Shown: positions 43,542 to 53,741, numbered from the stretch's first letter. The stretch is DNA of 64,000 nt from Lachnospiraceae bacterium (GCA_015057505.1 SVEG01000001.1:1-64000); one strand, 5' to 3'. Program-made: numbers and translations. The notes: a model not told the origin generated them from the letters alone.

Positions 43542-45362
43542 TTATGATATAGTTAGCTTAATGGGTCCTTCATTGACGGTAATTAAGGTGCGGTAAATAT
43601 TATGCTTCCAGGCAATGCCAAGTCTGGCATCGTCAATGGTGATTTCTTCAGTGGCAATTGACAATGACATATTTGAAGCATCGGGCGAACTTACAGTAAT
43701 GTTTCCGAGTGTGCCGACTTTTATATTACCATCTGAAACAACCGGCTTCTCATAAGTCATAAGTGAAAGAACAACTTTGCCTGAACTTGCTTCAAACTTA
43801 AAATTATCGGTTATCGTAATTGCTTCGCCTTTCTTAAAATCAACACTTCGTTTGTAGAAACTGATTCCAGCCTCCTTTGGATAGGCCTTTGCGATATCCA
43901 TCGAAATGTGTGCGGAACTGTCAGCAAATTTATATTCAACATCTGATGCACAAAAATCTCTGCCGTCCTTCTGCATAACACCATTTATCGTCGGAAGGTT
44001 GTGGTATGCCGATTGCATTGGCCACAGTTCGTATCTTTGCGGCGAAAAAGTCTTTGCGGTATATGTACCAACACCAACATCGATAAGGAAGGGTTTGCCG
44101 TTCTTATAAACTGTGAAGCTACCTGTATCGTTGTGGTTGTGATTGTCCGCGTTATTTCCGGCTTTTACCGCAAGGAAAAGGTTGTCATCGTGTGAAATAA
44201 GTACGCCGACGCTTTCGTAGAAAATATCGCTCGTTTCTGCAGAAGGCATGGGCTTATATTCAAGCATTTCAGCCACGGTAAAAGCATTCTGCACATGATA
44301 GAACAGATTGATTTCATTGGAGAGAAGCAATTCGTCGGCTGCTTTAAAATCAGCCGAAGCAAAATTCATCATGGAAGGACTGCCAATTCGCTTGCCGAAA
44401 AGAAATTCTCTTACGCCTGCGCGTCCGGCAACGGGAGAACAGTCTGCGAAATTGACATAATATATATCATCAACATGAACATTACGTATGTAAAGAGCCA
44501 TGTTGCGAATCTTGGCGTTATCATAAATATGTGCAACAGCACCATCTGTCACAGTATTAATAATCTCGACCGCATTAAAAAGACAAAGCCCTGCGTGGCG
44601 ATAATACTGTGCGCCTTCGTCACAACAACCGTCCTCACCGTAATCCTTCAGAAAATCATCAATTGATGCACAGGCTTTCTTAAGGATAGCTCTGCGGATG
44701 TCGTCAGACTGTGTGGAAAGAAAAGCAGTGATAAGAACATTTTGCGTACACCAGATAGTCCAGTTGCACATTTTGTCTTTGCCGTTACCCATCCACCAGA
44801 AATGCTTATTTAAGTAGGGGGTAATAATTCTTGTGCCAATCTCATGAAGAATTCGCTTATTAATAAAGGGATGCACTTCATCAAATGCTTCGCCAAGAAG
44901 ATAGTACGCTGTTGCAAGAAGCGCACCTGTCTCGCACGCAAAAAGATCAAGCACCGGTGTTGTAACATCGGGCAGAAGCTGGTTGCCGCGCATTCCGGGA
45001 TAGCTGTTGTGCGGTGGAAGTTGCCACGCGCTTTCCTCGCAGATAGAGAAAATACCGTTAATTATATCATCAAGGAAACGTCCTTTATATTCAATACATT
45101 CTGCAATAATCAGCGAATTGAGTGCATATCTTTTGCCAAAATTAATATTCTCAAAATCCACGCGATTGCCTGTGCGCAGGAATTTCATAAAAACTGTCGC
45201 AGGTATCGCGGAAAATGTAAATCCGAGATTATTTTCTGCGGCAGCAATGGCACGGTTAACATAATCTTTTGGGAGTTTTGCCCACGCTTCTCTGTCGGTC
45301 GCAGGGGGATAATATTTATAATCATAAAGCTTAAGTTGTCCATTTGATATTTCTGAAAACAT
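43542..45362 (-). CDS. Heparinase II/III-like polysaccharide lyase, cytoplasmic
   Basis: 606 residues. The N-terminal half is an alpha-helical toroid-like domain with CNWTIWCTQNVLITAF and GCCDEGAQYYRHAG. The C-terminal half has the heparinase II/III signature NADNHNHNDTGSFTVYKNG with the histidines and FLIDVGVGTYTAKTFSPQRY, followed by a beta-sandwich. Such enzymes cleave uronic-acid glycans by beta-elimination, leaving a 4,5-unsaturated uronate, which is the substrate type of the divergently encoded GH88. No signal peptide, so it likely acts on imported oligosaccharides. AAGGAAA precedes the start. Exact substrate unknown. Confidence 0.87.
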   Translation of the reverse strand: MFSEISNGQLKLYDYKYYPPATDREAWAKLPKDYVNRAIAAAENNLGFTFSAIPATVFMKFLRTGNRVDFENINFGKRYALNSLIIAECIEYKGRFLDDIINGIFSICEESAWQLPPHNSYPGMRGNQLLPDVTTPVLDLFACETGALLATAYYLLGEAFDEVHPFINKRILHEIGTRIITPYLNKHFWWMGNGKDKMCNWTIWCTQNVLITAFLSTQSDDIRRAILKKACASIDDFLKDYGEDGCCDEGAQYYRHAGLCLFNAVEIINTVTDGAVAHIYDNAKIRNMALYIRNVHVDDIYYVNFADCSPVAGRAGVREFLFGKRIGSPSMMNFASADFKAADELLLSNEINLFYHVQNAFTVAEMLEYKPMPSAETSDIFYESVGVLISHDDNLFLAVKAGNNADNHNHNDTGSFTVYKNGKPFLIDVGVGTYTAKTFSPQRYELWPMQSAYHNLPTINGVMQKDGRDFCASDVEYKFADSSAHISMDIAKAYPKEAGISFYKRSVDFKKGEAITITDNFKFEASSGKVVLSLMTYEKPVVSDGNIKVGTLGNITVSSPDASNMSLSIATEEITIDDARLGIAWKHNIYRTLITVNEGPIKLTIS

Positions 45363-45403
45363 ACAGAGTTTCCTTTCTGTAAAAGATAATGTTATTTGAA
45401 TAT

Positions 45404-45412
45404 ATTATAACA
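45404..45412 (-). promoter_or_regulatory. Extended -10 promoter of the heparinase-like gene
   Basis: On the reverse strand TGTTATAAT is a perfect extended -10. No strong -35 is at 17 bases, so only this element is annotated. The leader is roughly 35 nt. Confidence 0.5.
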
Positions 45413-45483
45413 TACAGTATATCAAGATTCCCTGTAATATTCTATAAAAAAATGTACTTTATTATCGAAACATAAGTAAAGAC

Positions 45484-45512
45484 TTGCGATATCCGAAATG
45501 GTACGATAAAAT
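45484..45512 (+). promoter_or_regulatory. Promoter of the GH88-GH35 operon
   Basis: TTGCGA at 45484, 17 bases, TAAAAT at 45507. Leader about 25 nt with CGGAGG before the GH88 start. It lies 70-100 bp from the divergent promoter, so one regulator could serve both. Confidence 0.6.
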
Positions 45513-45543
45513 AAAAAATATAATAAAATTCGGAGGTATCAAA

Positions 45544-46707
45544 ATGTATTTTGAAGGGAAATCACAGATAACAGATGAAGAAATTAAGGCTGCGCTTGAC
45601 TTTTGTACCAAGCAGGTTTTACATTATTTGCCGGAGTTTACATACGAGTATCAGAATGCGTACAGTGTAGATAATTTTTATAAGCCGATTAAAAATGTTG
45701 ACTGGACCAATGGTTTTTGGACGGGCGAGATTTGGCTTTCTTATGAGCATACAGGAGATGAGCGTCTTAAAGATGCGGCATTTATACAGATAGATGATTA
45801 TCTTAAGAGAATTGAAGAGAGAGTGCATGTTGATCACCATGACATGGGCTTTTTGTATTCGCCGTCATGTGTTGCGGGTTATAAGCTTGCAGGTAACGAG
45901 ACGGGTAAGAAGGCAGCGCTCCTTGCCGCTGACAATCTTATGAGTCGTTTCCACGAAGTGGGCGAATTTATTCAGGCATGGGGACCGATGGATTCTGAAA
46001 ATGAATATCGTCTTATAATTGACTGCCTTCTCAATTTGCCGCTTTTATATTGGGCTACGAACGAGACAGGCGACAACAAGTATAAAGATATTGCGGACCG
46101 CCATATACATACGGCGCTTTCCAATCTTATCAGAGAGGACAAGTCCACATGGCATACATTTTTCTTTAACAAAGAGACAGGTGCACCTGATCACGGCGCA
46201 ACACAGCAGGGTTACCGTGATGGCTCAGCCTGGGCAAGAGGACAGGCTTGGGGTGTGTATGGTATTGCACTTGCTTACAGATATACAAAACGTGAAGAAT
46301 ATATCGGAATTTTCAAGGATGTGCTCGGATATTTCCTTAGTCATTTACCGAGCGACCTTGTGCCGTTCTGGGATTTTGAGTTTACTGACGGTGCGGATCA
46401 GCCCAGAGACTCTTCAAGTGCAGTAATCGCTTGTTGCGGAATGCTTGAAATGGCGAAATATCTTCCCAAGGCAGAGGCTGATGAGTATATTGCGGTTGCA
46501 AGAAAGATTCTTAAGTCGGTATATGATAATTATGCAGTAAGGAGTCACGAGGAATCTAACGGACTTGTACTTCATGCAACATATTCAAACCGTTCACCGT
46601 ACAACCGTTGTAATCATTACGGCGTTGACGAATGTAATTCATGGGGTGATTATTTCTATATGGAGGCACTCACAAGGCTTATAAAGGATTGGCAGTTATA
46701 TTGGTAA
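45544..46707 (+). CDS. GH88-type unsaturated glucuronyl hydrolase
   Basis: 387 residues, (alpha/alpha)6 barrel. It hydrolyses the unsaturated uronic acid end left by a lyase. VDHHDMGFLYSPSC contains the conserved DxGF segment, WGPMDSENEYRLIIDCLLN the catalytic Asp, and GATQQGYRDGSAWARGQAW plus DSSSAV the substrate site. These match GH88 (UGL) better than GH105. Cytoplasmic, no signal peptide. Start at ATG 45544 with CGGAGG upstream. GH35 follows 15 nt later. Confidence 0.88.
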   Translation: MYFEGKSQITDEEIKAALDFCTKQVLHYLPEFTYEYQNAYSVDNFYKPIKNVDWTNGFWTGEIWLSYEHTGDERLKDAAFIQIDDYLKRIEERVHVDHHDMGFLYSPSCVAGYKLAGNETGKKAALLAADNLMSRFHEVGEFIQAWGPMDSENEYRLIIDCLLNLPLLYWATNETGDNKYKDIADRHIHTALSNLIREDKSTWHTFFFNKETGAPDHGATQQGYRDGSAWARGQAWGVYGIALAYRYTKREEYIGIFKDVLGYFLSHLPSDLVPFWDFEFTDGADQPRDSSSAVIACCGMLEMAKYLPKAEADEYIAVARKILKSVYDNYAVRSHEESNGLVLHATYSNRSPYNRCNHYGVDECNSWGDYFYMEALTRLIKDWQLYW

Positions 46708-46722
46708 GAGGAGATTGTGACA

Positions 46723-48480
46723 ATGCATACATTTGAAGTTAAAGATGAATTTTATATAGACGGTAAGCCGGTTAAGATTATTTCGGGTGGAATTCATTAT
46801 TTCAGAATTGTGCCGGAGTACTGGCGCGACAGACTTGAGAAGCTTAAGGCTATGGGTTGCAATACGGTTGAGACTTATGTGCCGTGGAATATGCACGAAC
46901 CGAAAAAGGGACAGTTTAATTTCAGCGGAATGCTTGATATTGAGCGTTTTATTAAGACTGCACAGGAGCTCGGACTTTATGTAATCGTGCGCCCGTCACC
47001 GTATATTTGTGCAGAGTGGGAATTCGGTGGACTTCCGGCATGGTTACTTAAGGAAGACGGCATGAGACTTCGCGGATGCTACGAGCCGTATCTTAAGCAT
47101 GTTAAAGAATATTATGACAGACTTTTTCAGATTCTTACACCGCTTCAAATTACAAAGGGCGGTCCGGTTATCATGTTCCAGGTGGAAAATGAGTACGGAT
47201 ATTACGGCGATGATACAGAGTATTTGTTAACATTGATGGAGTATATGAAGAACGCAGGTGTTGATGTGCCATATGTGACTTCTGACGGACCGTGGGGCGA
47301 TGCACTTGCCTGCGGTAAAGTGCCGGGAACTCTTACGACAGCTAATTTCGGTTCCAAGGTTGATGCGCAGTTTAAGGTGCTTCGCAGATACACAGACGGA
47401 CCGCTTATGTGTATGGAATTCTGGGTTGGCTGGTTTGACAGCTGGGGCTGTGGTAAGCACAATCACTCAGACCTAGAGGAGAATAAGAAGGATCTTGACG
47501 ACGCATTGAGACTCGGTAACATCAATATTTACATGTTTATCGGCGGAACTAATTTTGGCTTTATGAATGGTTCCAATTACTATGATGAGCTTACTCCGGA
47601 TGTAACCTCTTACGATTACGATGCGGTGCTTACAGAGTGGGGCGACATAACACCCAAGTATGAAGCATTTAAGGAAATAATCGGTCGTTACGCAGAGATT
47701 CCACAGGTTGAATTTTCAACAGAGATTAAGAAGGTTGCCTATGGTAAGTGTAAGGAGACAGGCAGAGTAAGTCTTTTTGCGACACTTGACGATTTGGCAG
47801 AGTGTGTGAATTCCACATATCCTCTCAGCATGGAGAAGCTTGATCAGAATTATGGTTATACATTGTACCGCTCTAAACTTGAAAAAGAAAAATCTGTCGG
47901 CAAGATAAAGCTTATAGACGCCAACGATAGAGCAAATATTTATGTTAATCAGCAACACTTAGTGACTTTGTATGATCGCGAACTCTTGAAGGAGCATTCC
48001 GTAGAATGCAACTCCATGACGGACGGCGATAATTATATCGATGTGCTTATGGAGAATATGGGTCGAGTTAACTTCGGACCAAAGATTGAGAAGCAGCGTA
48101 AGGGCGTGGATGGCTTTATTCAGGTTAACGGTCATGCTCATTTTAACTGGGAGCATTATGCGTTGCCGCTTGACAATGTCGACAAGATTGATTTTACAAA
48201 AGAGTACAAGGAAGGCGTTCCGGCGTTTTACCGCTATACATTTAATGCGGAAGAAATCGGCGATACATTCCTTGACCTTGAAGGCTTTGGTAAGGGCTGT
48301 GCCTTCATAAACGGTTTCAATCTCGGCAGATTCTGGGAAATCGGACCGCAGAAGCGCCTCTACGTTCCCGGGCCGCTTATTAAGAAAGGCGAGAACGAGA
48401 TAATTATCTTCGAGACCGAAGGTAAGGTCGGAGACGGAATTACGCTTGTTTGTGAGCCGGATTTGGGCGAACTGAAGTAA
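46723..48480 (+). CDS. GH35 beta-galactosidase
   Basis: 585 residues. The GH35 signature GGPVIMFQVENEYG holds the acid/base Glu, and the nucleophile Glu is in PLMCMEFWVGWFDSWG. The N-terminal GGIHYFRIVPEYWRDRLEKL and YVPWNMHEP are typical. The C-terminal beta-domains end in FINGFNLGRFWEIGPQ. No signal peptide, so intracellular exo-beta-galactosidase, often beta-1,3 or beta-1,4 specific. Start at ATG 46723, nine bases after AGAGGAG; GTG at 46717 is less likely. With GH88 and the lyase it suggests use of a galactose- and uronate-containing glycan. Confidence 0.93.
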   Translation: MHTFEVKDEFYIDGKPVKIISGGIHYFRIVPEYWRDRLEKLKAMGCNTVETYVPWNMHEPKKGQFNFSGMLDIERFIKTAQELGLYVIVRPSPYICAEWEFGGLPAWLLKEDGMRLRGCYEPYLKHVKEYYDRLFQILTPLQITKGGPVIMFQVENEYGYYGDDTEYLLTLMEYMKNAGVDVPYVTSDGPWGDALACGKVPGTLTTANFGSKVDAQFKVLRRYTDGPLMCMEFWVGWFDSWGCGKHNHSDLEENKKDLDDALRLGNINIYMFIGGTNFGFMNGSNYYDELTPDVTSYDYDAVLTEWGDITPKYEAFKEIIGRYAEIPQVEFSTEIKKVAYGKCKETGRVSLFATLDDLAECVNSTYPLSMEKLDQNYGYTLYRSKLEKEKSVGKIKLIDANDRANIYVNQQHLVTLYDRELLKEHSVECNSMTDGDNYIDVLMENMGRVNFGPKIEKQRKGVDGFIQVNGHAHFNWEHYALPLDNVDKIDFTKEYKEGVPAFYRYTFNAEEIGDTFLDLEGFGKGCAFINGFNLGRFWEIGPQKRLYVPGPLIKKGENEIIIFETEGKVGDGITLVCEPDLGELK

Positions 48481-48498
48481 ATAATAAAAAACATTTGA

Positions 48499-48531
48499 GG
48501 AAACAGTGGTTGGAATGCCACTGTTTCCTTT
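48499..48531 (+). terminator. Terminator after the GH35 gene
   Basis: GGAAACAGTGG at 48499 pairs perfectly with CCACTGTTTCC at 48518, followed by TTT. The T-run is short. Confidence 0.8.
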
Positions 48532-48557
48532 ACTTATTCCCACTTTTGTGGTAAAAT
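48529..48557 (+). promoter_or_regulatory. Possible promoter for the GNAT-malQ segment
   Basis: TTTACT at 48529, 17 bases, TAAAAT at 48552, with TG before the -10. The -35 is weak. Confidence 0.4.
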
Positions 48558-48607
48558 CTTAGAATGAAAATAATACAATGCGTGTACTATGCATAAAGAG
48601 GAAAATA

Positions 48608-49036
48608 ATGATAATTTTTAAAGAAAACGTGCTTGATGTGGACACATATCTGGCGCTCAGAAAATCGGTAAAGTGGAAGAGGCTTTCGAGAGAACAGGCT
48701 CAGAAAGCCCTTGATAATAGTCTGTATACAGTGTGTGCATATGACTTTGACCGCCCAATCGGTATGGGAAGACTTGTCGGGGACGGTGCAGTAATTTGCT
48801 ATGTGCAGGACCTTGTAATACATCCTGATGCGCAGTATATGGGAATCGGCGGACAGATTTTAAATATGCTTATTGCATATACGGAAGGATTAAGACTTGA
48901 AGGTACGGAGATGATGCTTGACCTCATGTGTGCGAAGGGGCGTGAGCAGTTCTATGAGCGATTCGGTTTTATTGCAAGACCTACGGAACAGCTTGGACCG
49001 GGCATGATACAGTATCTTAAAGGTGAAAAACAGTAA
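48608..49036 (+). CDS. GNAT family N-acetyltransferase
   Basis: 142 residues. The acetyl-CoA loop QYMGIGGQIL (Q/R-x-x-G-x-G/A) sits after the beta-4 strand YVQDLVIHP, and REQFYERFGF closes the fold. The acceptor is unknown. Start at ATG 48608 with AGAGG upstream rather than a preceding ATG at 48578, which lacks a ribosome site. malQ follows 12 nt later. Confidence 0.88.
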   Translation: MIIFKENVLDVDTYLALRKSVKWKRLSREQAQKALDNSLYTVCAYDFDRPIGMGRLVGDGAVICYVQDLVIHPDAQYMGIGGQILNMLIAYTEGLRLEGTEMMLDLMCAKGREQFYERFGFIARPTEQLGPGMIQYLKGEKQ

Positions 49037-49048
49037 GGAGATTTGACT

Positions 49049-50554
49049 ATGAGCAGTTCATTTGCAAAAGAACGTATGGCAGGAGTGCTTATGCATCCGA
49101 CGTCTTTGCCGTCACCGTATGGAATCGGTGATATGGGCAAGGGCGCATACGATTTTATAGATTTTCTTGAAAAAGCGGGACAGAGCTTGTGGCAGGTATT
49201 GCCACTGGGACCGACAGGATACGGAGATTCACCGTACCAGCTCTTTTCGTCATTTGCGGGACAGCCGCTTATTATAAGCCCTGAGAAACTTATCGAGATG
49301 GATTTGTTGTCAGAGGCAGAGGTTGCGGACAATCCTGCGTGGGGCGACAGAGTTGATTACGGTCCTGTTGTTGAGTATAAGACGCTTTTGCTTAAAAGAG
49401 CGTTCGGACATTTTATGATGAACGAGGACGTGGAGCTGGCTGAAAAATATCAGCAGTTTATTTGCACCAATGCTTTTTGGCTTGAGGATTATGCTTTGTA
49501 TATGGCATGCAAGGAACTCCATGGTGGTGCGGCATGGACGGATTGGGAGGAAGAGTATAAGAATCCCACGGCTCAGGGGAAAGAGGCAATCAAGAGACGA
49601 CTTGACGATAAGACTGAGTTTTACAGATTTGTACAGTTTATCTTTTACATACAGTGGAGCGAGCTTAAGGTTTATGCCAATAAGAAGGGCATAAAGATAA
49701 TTGGGGATATTCCGATTTTTGTGGCTTTTGACAGCGCCGACACATGGGCATCCAAGGATTTATTCAAGCTTGATGAGAAGGGCTATCCTTTATCTGTGGC
49801 AGGAGTTCCGCCGGATTATTTTTCGGCAACCGGGCAGCTTTGGGGCAATCCTGTATATGACTGGGATGTTATGAAGGCTGAAGGCTTCAGATGGTGGATT
49901 CAGAGAATCACACATCAACTTAAGCTGTATGACTATATAAGAATAGATCATTTCAGAGGCTTTGAAGCGTTCTGGGCAGTGCCTTACGGTGAGGAAACTG
50001 CAGTGAACGGTGAGTGGATCAAAGCACCGGGAGACGAGCTTTTTGAACAGATCAGACTCTCGCTCGGTAAGGATATTCCGATTATTGCAGAGGATCTTGG
50101 CGTTATCACACCTGAAGTCGAAGCGCTTAGAGATAAGTTCGGACTTCCGGGAATGAAGGTTTTGCAGTTTGCATTTGACAGCGATGCGAGAAATCCTTTC
50201 CTGCCACATATGGCAGTGGCCAACAGTATATGTTATACGGGAACGCATGATAATGATACTACACTTGGTTGGTACAATACAGCTTCTGATTATACGAAGA
50301 ATCACTGCAGAGAGTATCTTAGGATCGGCAGTGAAGGTGTTGTAAAAGCAATGATTGCAACTGCACTTGCAGGAATTTCAAAGATGGCAGTTGTGCCGAT
50401 GCAGGATTATTTGGGACTTGGAAGTGAAGGGCGAATGAATACGCCCGGAGTTGCCGCAGGTAATTGGAGTTGGCGATGTAAGGCAGAGGCTTTTAAGGAT
50501 GAACTTGCAAGTGATATTAACAGACTCACATATTTGTATGGACGAAAAAATTAA
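49049..50554 (+). CDS. malQ: 4-alpha-glucanotransferase (amylomaltase)
   Basis: 501 residues, GH77. Transfers maltosyl units between alpha-1,4-glucans. GVLMHPTSLPSPYGIGDMG and WQVLPLGPTGYGDSPYQ open the barrel. Catalytic groups: Asp in RIDHFRGFEAFW, Glu in IIAEDLGVITPEV, Asp in GTHDNDTTLGW. Start at ATG 49049, eight bases after AAGGAG. Likely cotranscribed with the GNAT and plsC genes. Confidence 0.96.
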   Translation: MSSSFAKERMAGVLMHPTSLPSPYGIGDMGKGAYDFIDFLEKAGQSLWQVLPLGPTGYGDSPYQLFSSFAGQPLIISPEKLIEMDLLSEAEVADNPAWGDRVDYGPVVEYKTLLLKRAFGHFMMNEDVELAEKYQQFICTNAFWLEDYALYMACKELHGGAAWTDWEEEYKNPTAQGKEAIKRRLDDKTEFYRFVQFIFYIQWSELKVYANKKGIKIIGDIPIFVAFDSADTWASKDLFKLDEKGYPLSVAGVPPDYFSATGQLWGNPVYDWDVMKAEGFRWWIQRITHQLKLYDYIRIDHFRGFEAFWAVPYGEETAVNGEWIKAPGDELFEQIRLSLGKDIPIIAEDLGVITPEVEALRDKFGLPGMKVLQFAFDSDARNPFLPHMAVANSICYTGTHDNDTTLGWYNTASDYTKNHCREYLRIGSEGVVKAMIATALAGISKMAVVPMQDYLGLGSEGRMNTPGVAAGNWSWRCKAEAFKDELASDINRLTYLYGRKN

Positions 50555-50569
50555 GGCAGGTATTTTAAA

Positions 50570-51304
50570 ATGATACGTTTTATAATGATAATTATTTTCC
50601 TGGTATTTTTTGTACTTTACAGTTTGATTGCTTTGCCGATTCTTGCACTTATCGGTAAATTTAATCCGATTACAAGAAACAAGATAGCTTTTAGAGCTGT
50701 AATTAATACGTTTCGCGGGATACTTTTTTTCGCAGGAACCAAGATTACGGTAATTGGAAAGGAGCGTATACCTAAGGATTCGGCGGTCTTGTATATCGGT
50801 AATCACAGAGGCTTCTTTGATATCATAATTTTGTATACACTTGTTCCGGGGCTTACAGGCTTTGTTGCAAAACAGGAAATCAAAAAGGTGCCGATTCTTA
50901 ATCTTTGGATGGTGTATATGAATTGCCTTTTCCTTAACCGTAATGACGTTAGAGAAGGTCTTAAAACGATACTTGAAGGTATCGAGAAGATGAAAGACGG
51001 TATTTCGATGTGCATTTTCCCTGAGGGCACAAGAAGCAGAGGAGAATCAGAGGTAGATATGCTTCCATTTAAGGAAGGAAGCTTCAAGCTTGCTGAGAAG
51101 TCAGGTTGTCCGATAGTTCCGATAGCTCTTCGTAATACGGCAAACTGTTTTGAAAAGCAGTTCCCGAAAGTTAGAAAGACACATGTGACAGTTGAGTTTG
51201 GTGAGCCGATTTACATGAATGAGCTCGAGAAGGAAGATAAGAAGTTTATAGGAGCATACACAAGAGATAAGATAATAGATATGCTTAAGGCAGAACAAGA
51301 ATAA
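50570..51304 (+). CDS. plsC: 1-acyl-sn-glycerol-3-phosphate acyltransferase
   Basis: 244 residues. Acylates lysophosphatidic acid to phosphatidic acid, the substrate of CdsA. An N-terminal helix (3-24) anchors it. The HX4D motif is NHRGFFD, followed by FPEGTRSRGESE and PIVPIALRNT. Start 15 nt after malQ. Confidence 0.93.
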   Translation: MIRFIMIIIFLVFFVLYSLIALPILALIGKFNPITRNKIAFRAVINTFRGILFFAGTKITVIGKERIPKDSAVLYIGNHRGFFDIIILYTLVPGLTGFVAKQEIKKVPILNLWMVYMNCLFLNRNDVREGLKTILEGIEKMKDGISMCIFPEGTRSRGESEVDMLPFKEGSFKLAEKSGCPIVPIALRNTANCFEKQFPKVRKTHVTVEFGEPIYMNELEKEDKKFIGAYTRDKIIDMLKAEQE

Positions 51305-51411
51305 ATTTCTGCACAAGGTAATGGATTTGTGGTAAGATGTATACAGACTGAGAAGAACATGTTTATGATACAGACATTATATTAGACTTACGATTGGGAG
51401 GGTGTCAGATT

Positions 51412-52494
51412 ATGGCTACTACTAAGAATAATAATTCAAATACAGGAAATGAAAGGTATATGGCATACGTCGGTTCATATACACACGGTAAGTGTAAGGG
51501 TATTACGATTCTTGACGTGGATAATGAGGCAGGAAGACTTACGAAGAGAACAGAGGTGCCGATTAATAATGCATCATATTTGGCAGTATCCAACAGCGGC
51601 AAATACTTGTACTCAATTTGCGATGAAGGACTTGCAGCATTTTTGATTCTTCCGAACGGCAATATTAATCTTATCAATCAGGAATCAATTAACGGCATGA
51701 GAGGCTGTCATATTTCTCTTGACAGTGAGGACAAGTATATTTTTGTTTCGGGATATCATGATGGTAAAGCGACTGTAGTTTCCATAAGACCTGACGGTGG
51801 TATCGGTAAGGTAACCGATGAAGTTTTTGACAGAGGTCTCGGAAGTGTTGGTGAGCGTAACTTCAGGGCACATGTAAGCTGTGCGACACTTACTCCCGAT
51901 GAGAAATATCTTATGGTTTGCGATATGGGTATCGACCAGATTAAGGCATACCGTTTTGATAAAGAAAAAGGTACGATTGCACTTGTTGATATTTTAAGAT
52001 GTGAGCTTGAATCGGCACCGAGAACAATGATTTTCAGCCCTGATGGAAGATTTGCTTATGTTGTATGTGAGCTTAAGAATTACGTGAGCATATATTCATA
52101 CAAGGACAACGGACGTAATCCTGAGTTCGAGCTTGTTTCAAGAGCTTCCGCAGTGGAAGATCGTAATTCAAATACCAATGCAAGTATCGCAATCAAGATG
52201 ACAAAAGACGGCAAGTATTTGTTTGTTACCAATGCGGGCAATAACAGTGTTGCTTTTTTTAGACGTAACGAGAAACACGGAACCTTGGACAGATTGTCAG
52301 TGCTTCCGATAAGCGGAGAGTTTCCTAAGGATTTTGTATTGTTCCCTAATGAGAATAAGTGTATTTCTATCAATCATGAATCCAATCAGCTGATGTTCTT
52401 TAACCTTAATTATGAAAAGGGCATTATTGTAATGAACGGACATCCGATTGATATTGAGACTGCCAATTGCGGAGTGTTTGTTAAATTACCTTAG
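51412..52494 (+). CDS. Lactonase family seven-bladed beta-propeller protein
   Basis: 360 residues, PF10282-type (6-phosphogluconolactonase YbhE/Pgl and relatives). AYVGSYTHGKCKGI opens blade one. Repeating S-x-x-G-K-Y-LY units (NSGKYLYS, DEKYLMVCDMGIDQI, DGRFAYVVCEL, DGKYLFVTNAGNNS) mark the blades, and HVSCATLTPD resembles the family's histidine loop. 6-phosphogluconolactone hydrolysis is possible, but no pentose phosphate genes are adjacent, so the specific function is not assigned. GGGAGGG precedes the start. Confidence 0.88.
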   Translation: MATTKNNNSNTGNERYMAYVGSYTHGKCKGITILDVDNEAGRLTKRTEVPINNASYLAVSNSGKYLYSICDEGLAAFLILPNGNINLINQESINGMRGCHISLDSEDKYIFVSGYHDGKATVVSIRPDGGIGKVTDEVFDRGLGSVGERNFRAHVSCATLTPDEKYLMVCDMGIDQIKAYRFDKEKGTIALVDILRCELESAPRTMIFSPDGRFAYVVCELKNYVSIYSYKDNGRNPEFELVSRASAVEDRNSNTNASIAIKMTKDGKYLFVTNAGNNSVAFFRRNEKHGTLDRLSVLPISGEFPKDFVLFPNENKCISINHESNQLMFFNLNYEKGIIVMNGHPIDIETANCGVFVKLP

Positions 52495-52517
52495 CTTTTC
52501 TGAAAGGAATAAATATA

Positions 52518-53741
52518 ATGTGCAGTAAAAATGATAATAGAGTTAAGGCTGTTGTAAGAGTAAAAAAAGGCGAAGGCAGGACGATAAAATCCGGCGGAGC
52601 CTGGGTTTTTGACAACGAGATAGATAAGATAGACGGTGAGTTTGAGAACGGAGATATTGTAATTGTTGAGGATTTTGACGGTTACTATCTCGGGACAGGC
52701 TTTATAAATACCAATTCCAAGATAACGGTGCGTCTGCTTAGCAGGAATAAGGATGCGGTTATTGATGATGAATTCTTAAGAATGCGCCTTACAGCATGTG
52801 TGGAATATAGGGAAAAGACGGTGGATATGTCTTCATGCAGACTTGTGTTCGGTGAGGCGGATTTTCTTCCGGGACTTGTAATTGATAAGTTTTCGGATGT
52901 GCTGGTGGTTCAGTCGCTTGCACTCGGAATTGACAGGTTTAAGCTCAGAATAATAGAACTGTTGAAGGAAATCTTACATGCTAAAGGTTTTAAGATTCGC
53001 GGTGTTTATGAAAGAAGCGATGCCAAGGTAAGAAAGCAGGAAGGCATGGAACTTTTCTCCGGTTTTATCGGCGAAGCGTTTGATACGAATGTCCATATTG
53101 TTGAGAATGGCGTCAAATATATAGTTGATGTGGCAAACGGACAGAAGACAGGCTTTTTCCTCGATCAGAAGTATAACAGGGAAGCAATCAAGAAGTTCTG
53201 TAAGGATGCGGATGTACTTGACTGTTTTACGCATACAGGTTCTTTTGCACTTAATGCGGGAATCGCGGGAGCAAGGAGTGTACTTGCAGTAGATGCTTCC
53301 GAGCTTGCAGTGGAGCAGGCGAGAGAGAATGCAAGGCTTAATGGGCTGGAAGATACTGTAGAGGTTATTTGTGAGGATGTTTTTGATACTCTTCCGAGAC
53401 TCGAGAGAGAAGGTAAGAAGTTTGATGTGGTTATCTTGGACCCGCCCGCATTTACAAAGTCAAGGAATTCCGTTAAGAATGCAACCAAGGGTTATACCGA
53501 GATTAATACAACAGGTATGAGACTTGTAAAAGACGGAGGAATTCTTGCAACCTGTTCGTGTTCACATTTTATGACACCGGAGCTTTTTACGGAAGCGGTT
53601 GCGAGAGCGGCGAAGAAGAGTCATAAGCGTCTCAGGCAGATAGAATATAGGACGCAGTCATCGGATCACCCGATTCTGTGGGCGGCAGATGAATCGTATT
53701 ATTTAAAGTTTTATATATTCCAAGTATGTGATGAAAAATAA
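52518..53741 (+). CDS. RlmI-like class I rRNA methyltransferase
   Basis: 407 residues. An N-terminal PUA-like domain (about 8-85, [20 protein letters not shown]) precedes the SAM methyltransferase: [28 protein letters not shown] (SAM), [12 protein letters not shown], and the DPPAFTKS loop with the later CSCSHFM. This matches RlmI/YccW, a 23S rRNA m5C methyltransferase, though the target base is not proven. AAGGAAT lies upstream. The fhs gene follows 14 nt later. Confidence 0.92.
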   Translation: MCSKNDNRVKAVVRVKKGEGRTIKSGGAWVFDNEIDKIDGEFENGDIVIVEDFDGYYLGTGFINTNSKITVRLLSRNKDAVIDDEFLRMRLTACVEYREKTVDMSSCRLVFGEADFLPGLVIDKFSDVLVVQSLALGIDRFKLRIIELLKEILHAKGFKIRGVYERSDAKVRKQEGMELFSGFIGEAFDTNVHIVENGVKYIVDVANGQKTGFFLDQKYNREAIKKFCKDADVLDCFTHTGSFALNAGIAGARSVLAVDASELAVEQARENARLNGLEDTVEVICEDVFDTLPRLEREGKKFDVVILDPPAFTKSRNSVKNATKGYTEINTTGMRLVKDGGILATCSCSHFMTPELFTEAVARAAKKSHKRLRQIEYRTQSSDHPILWAADESYYLKFYIFQVCDEK

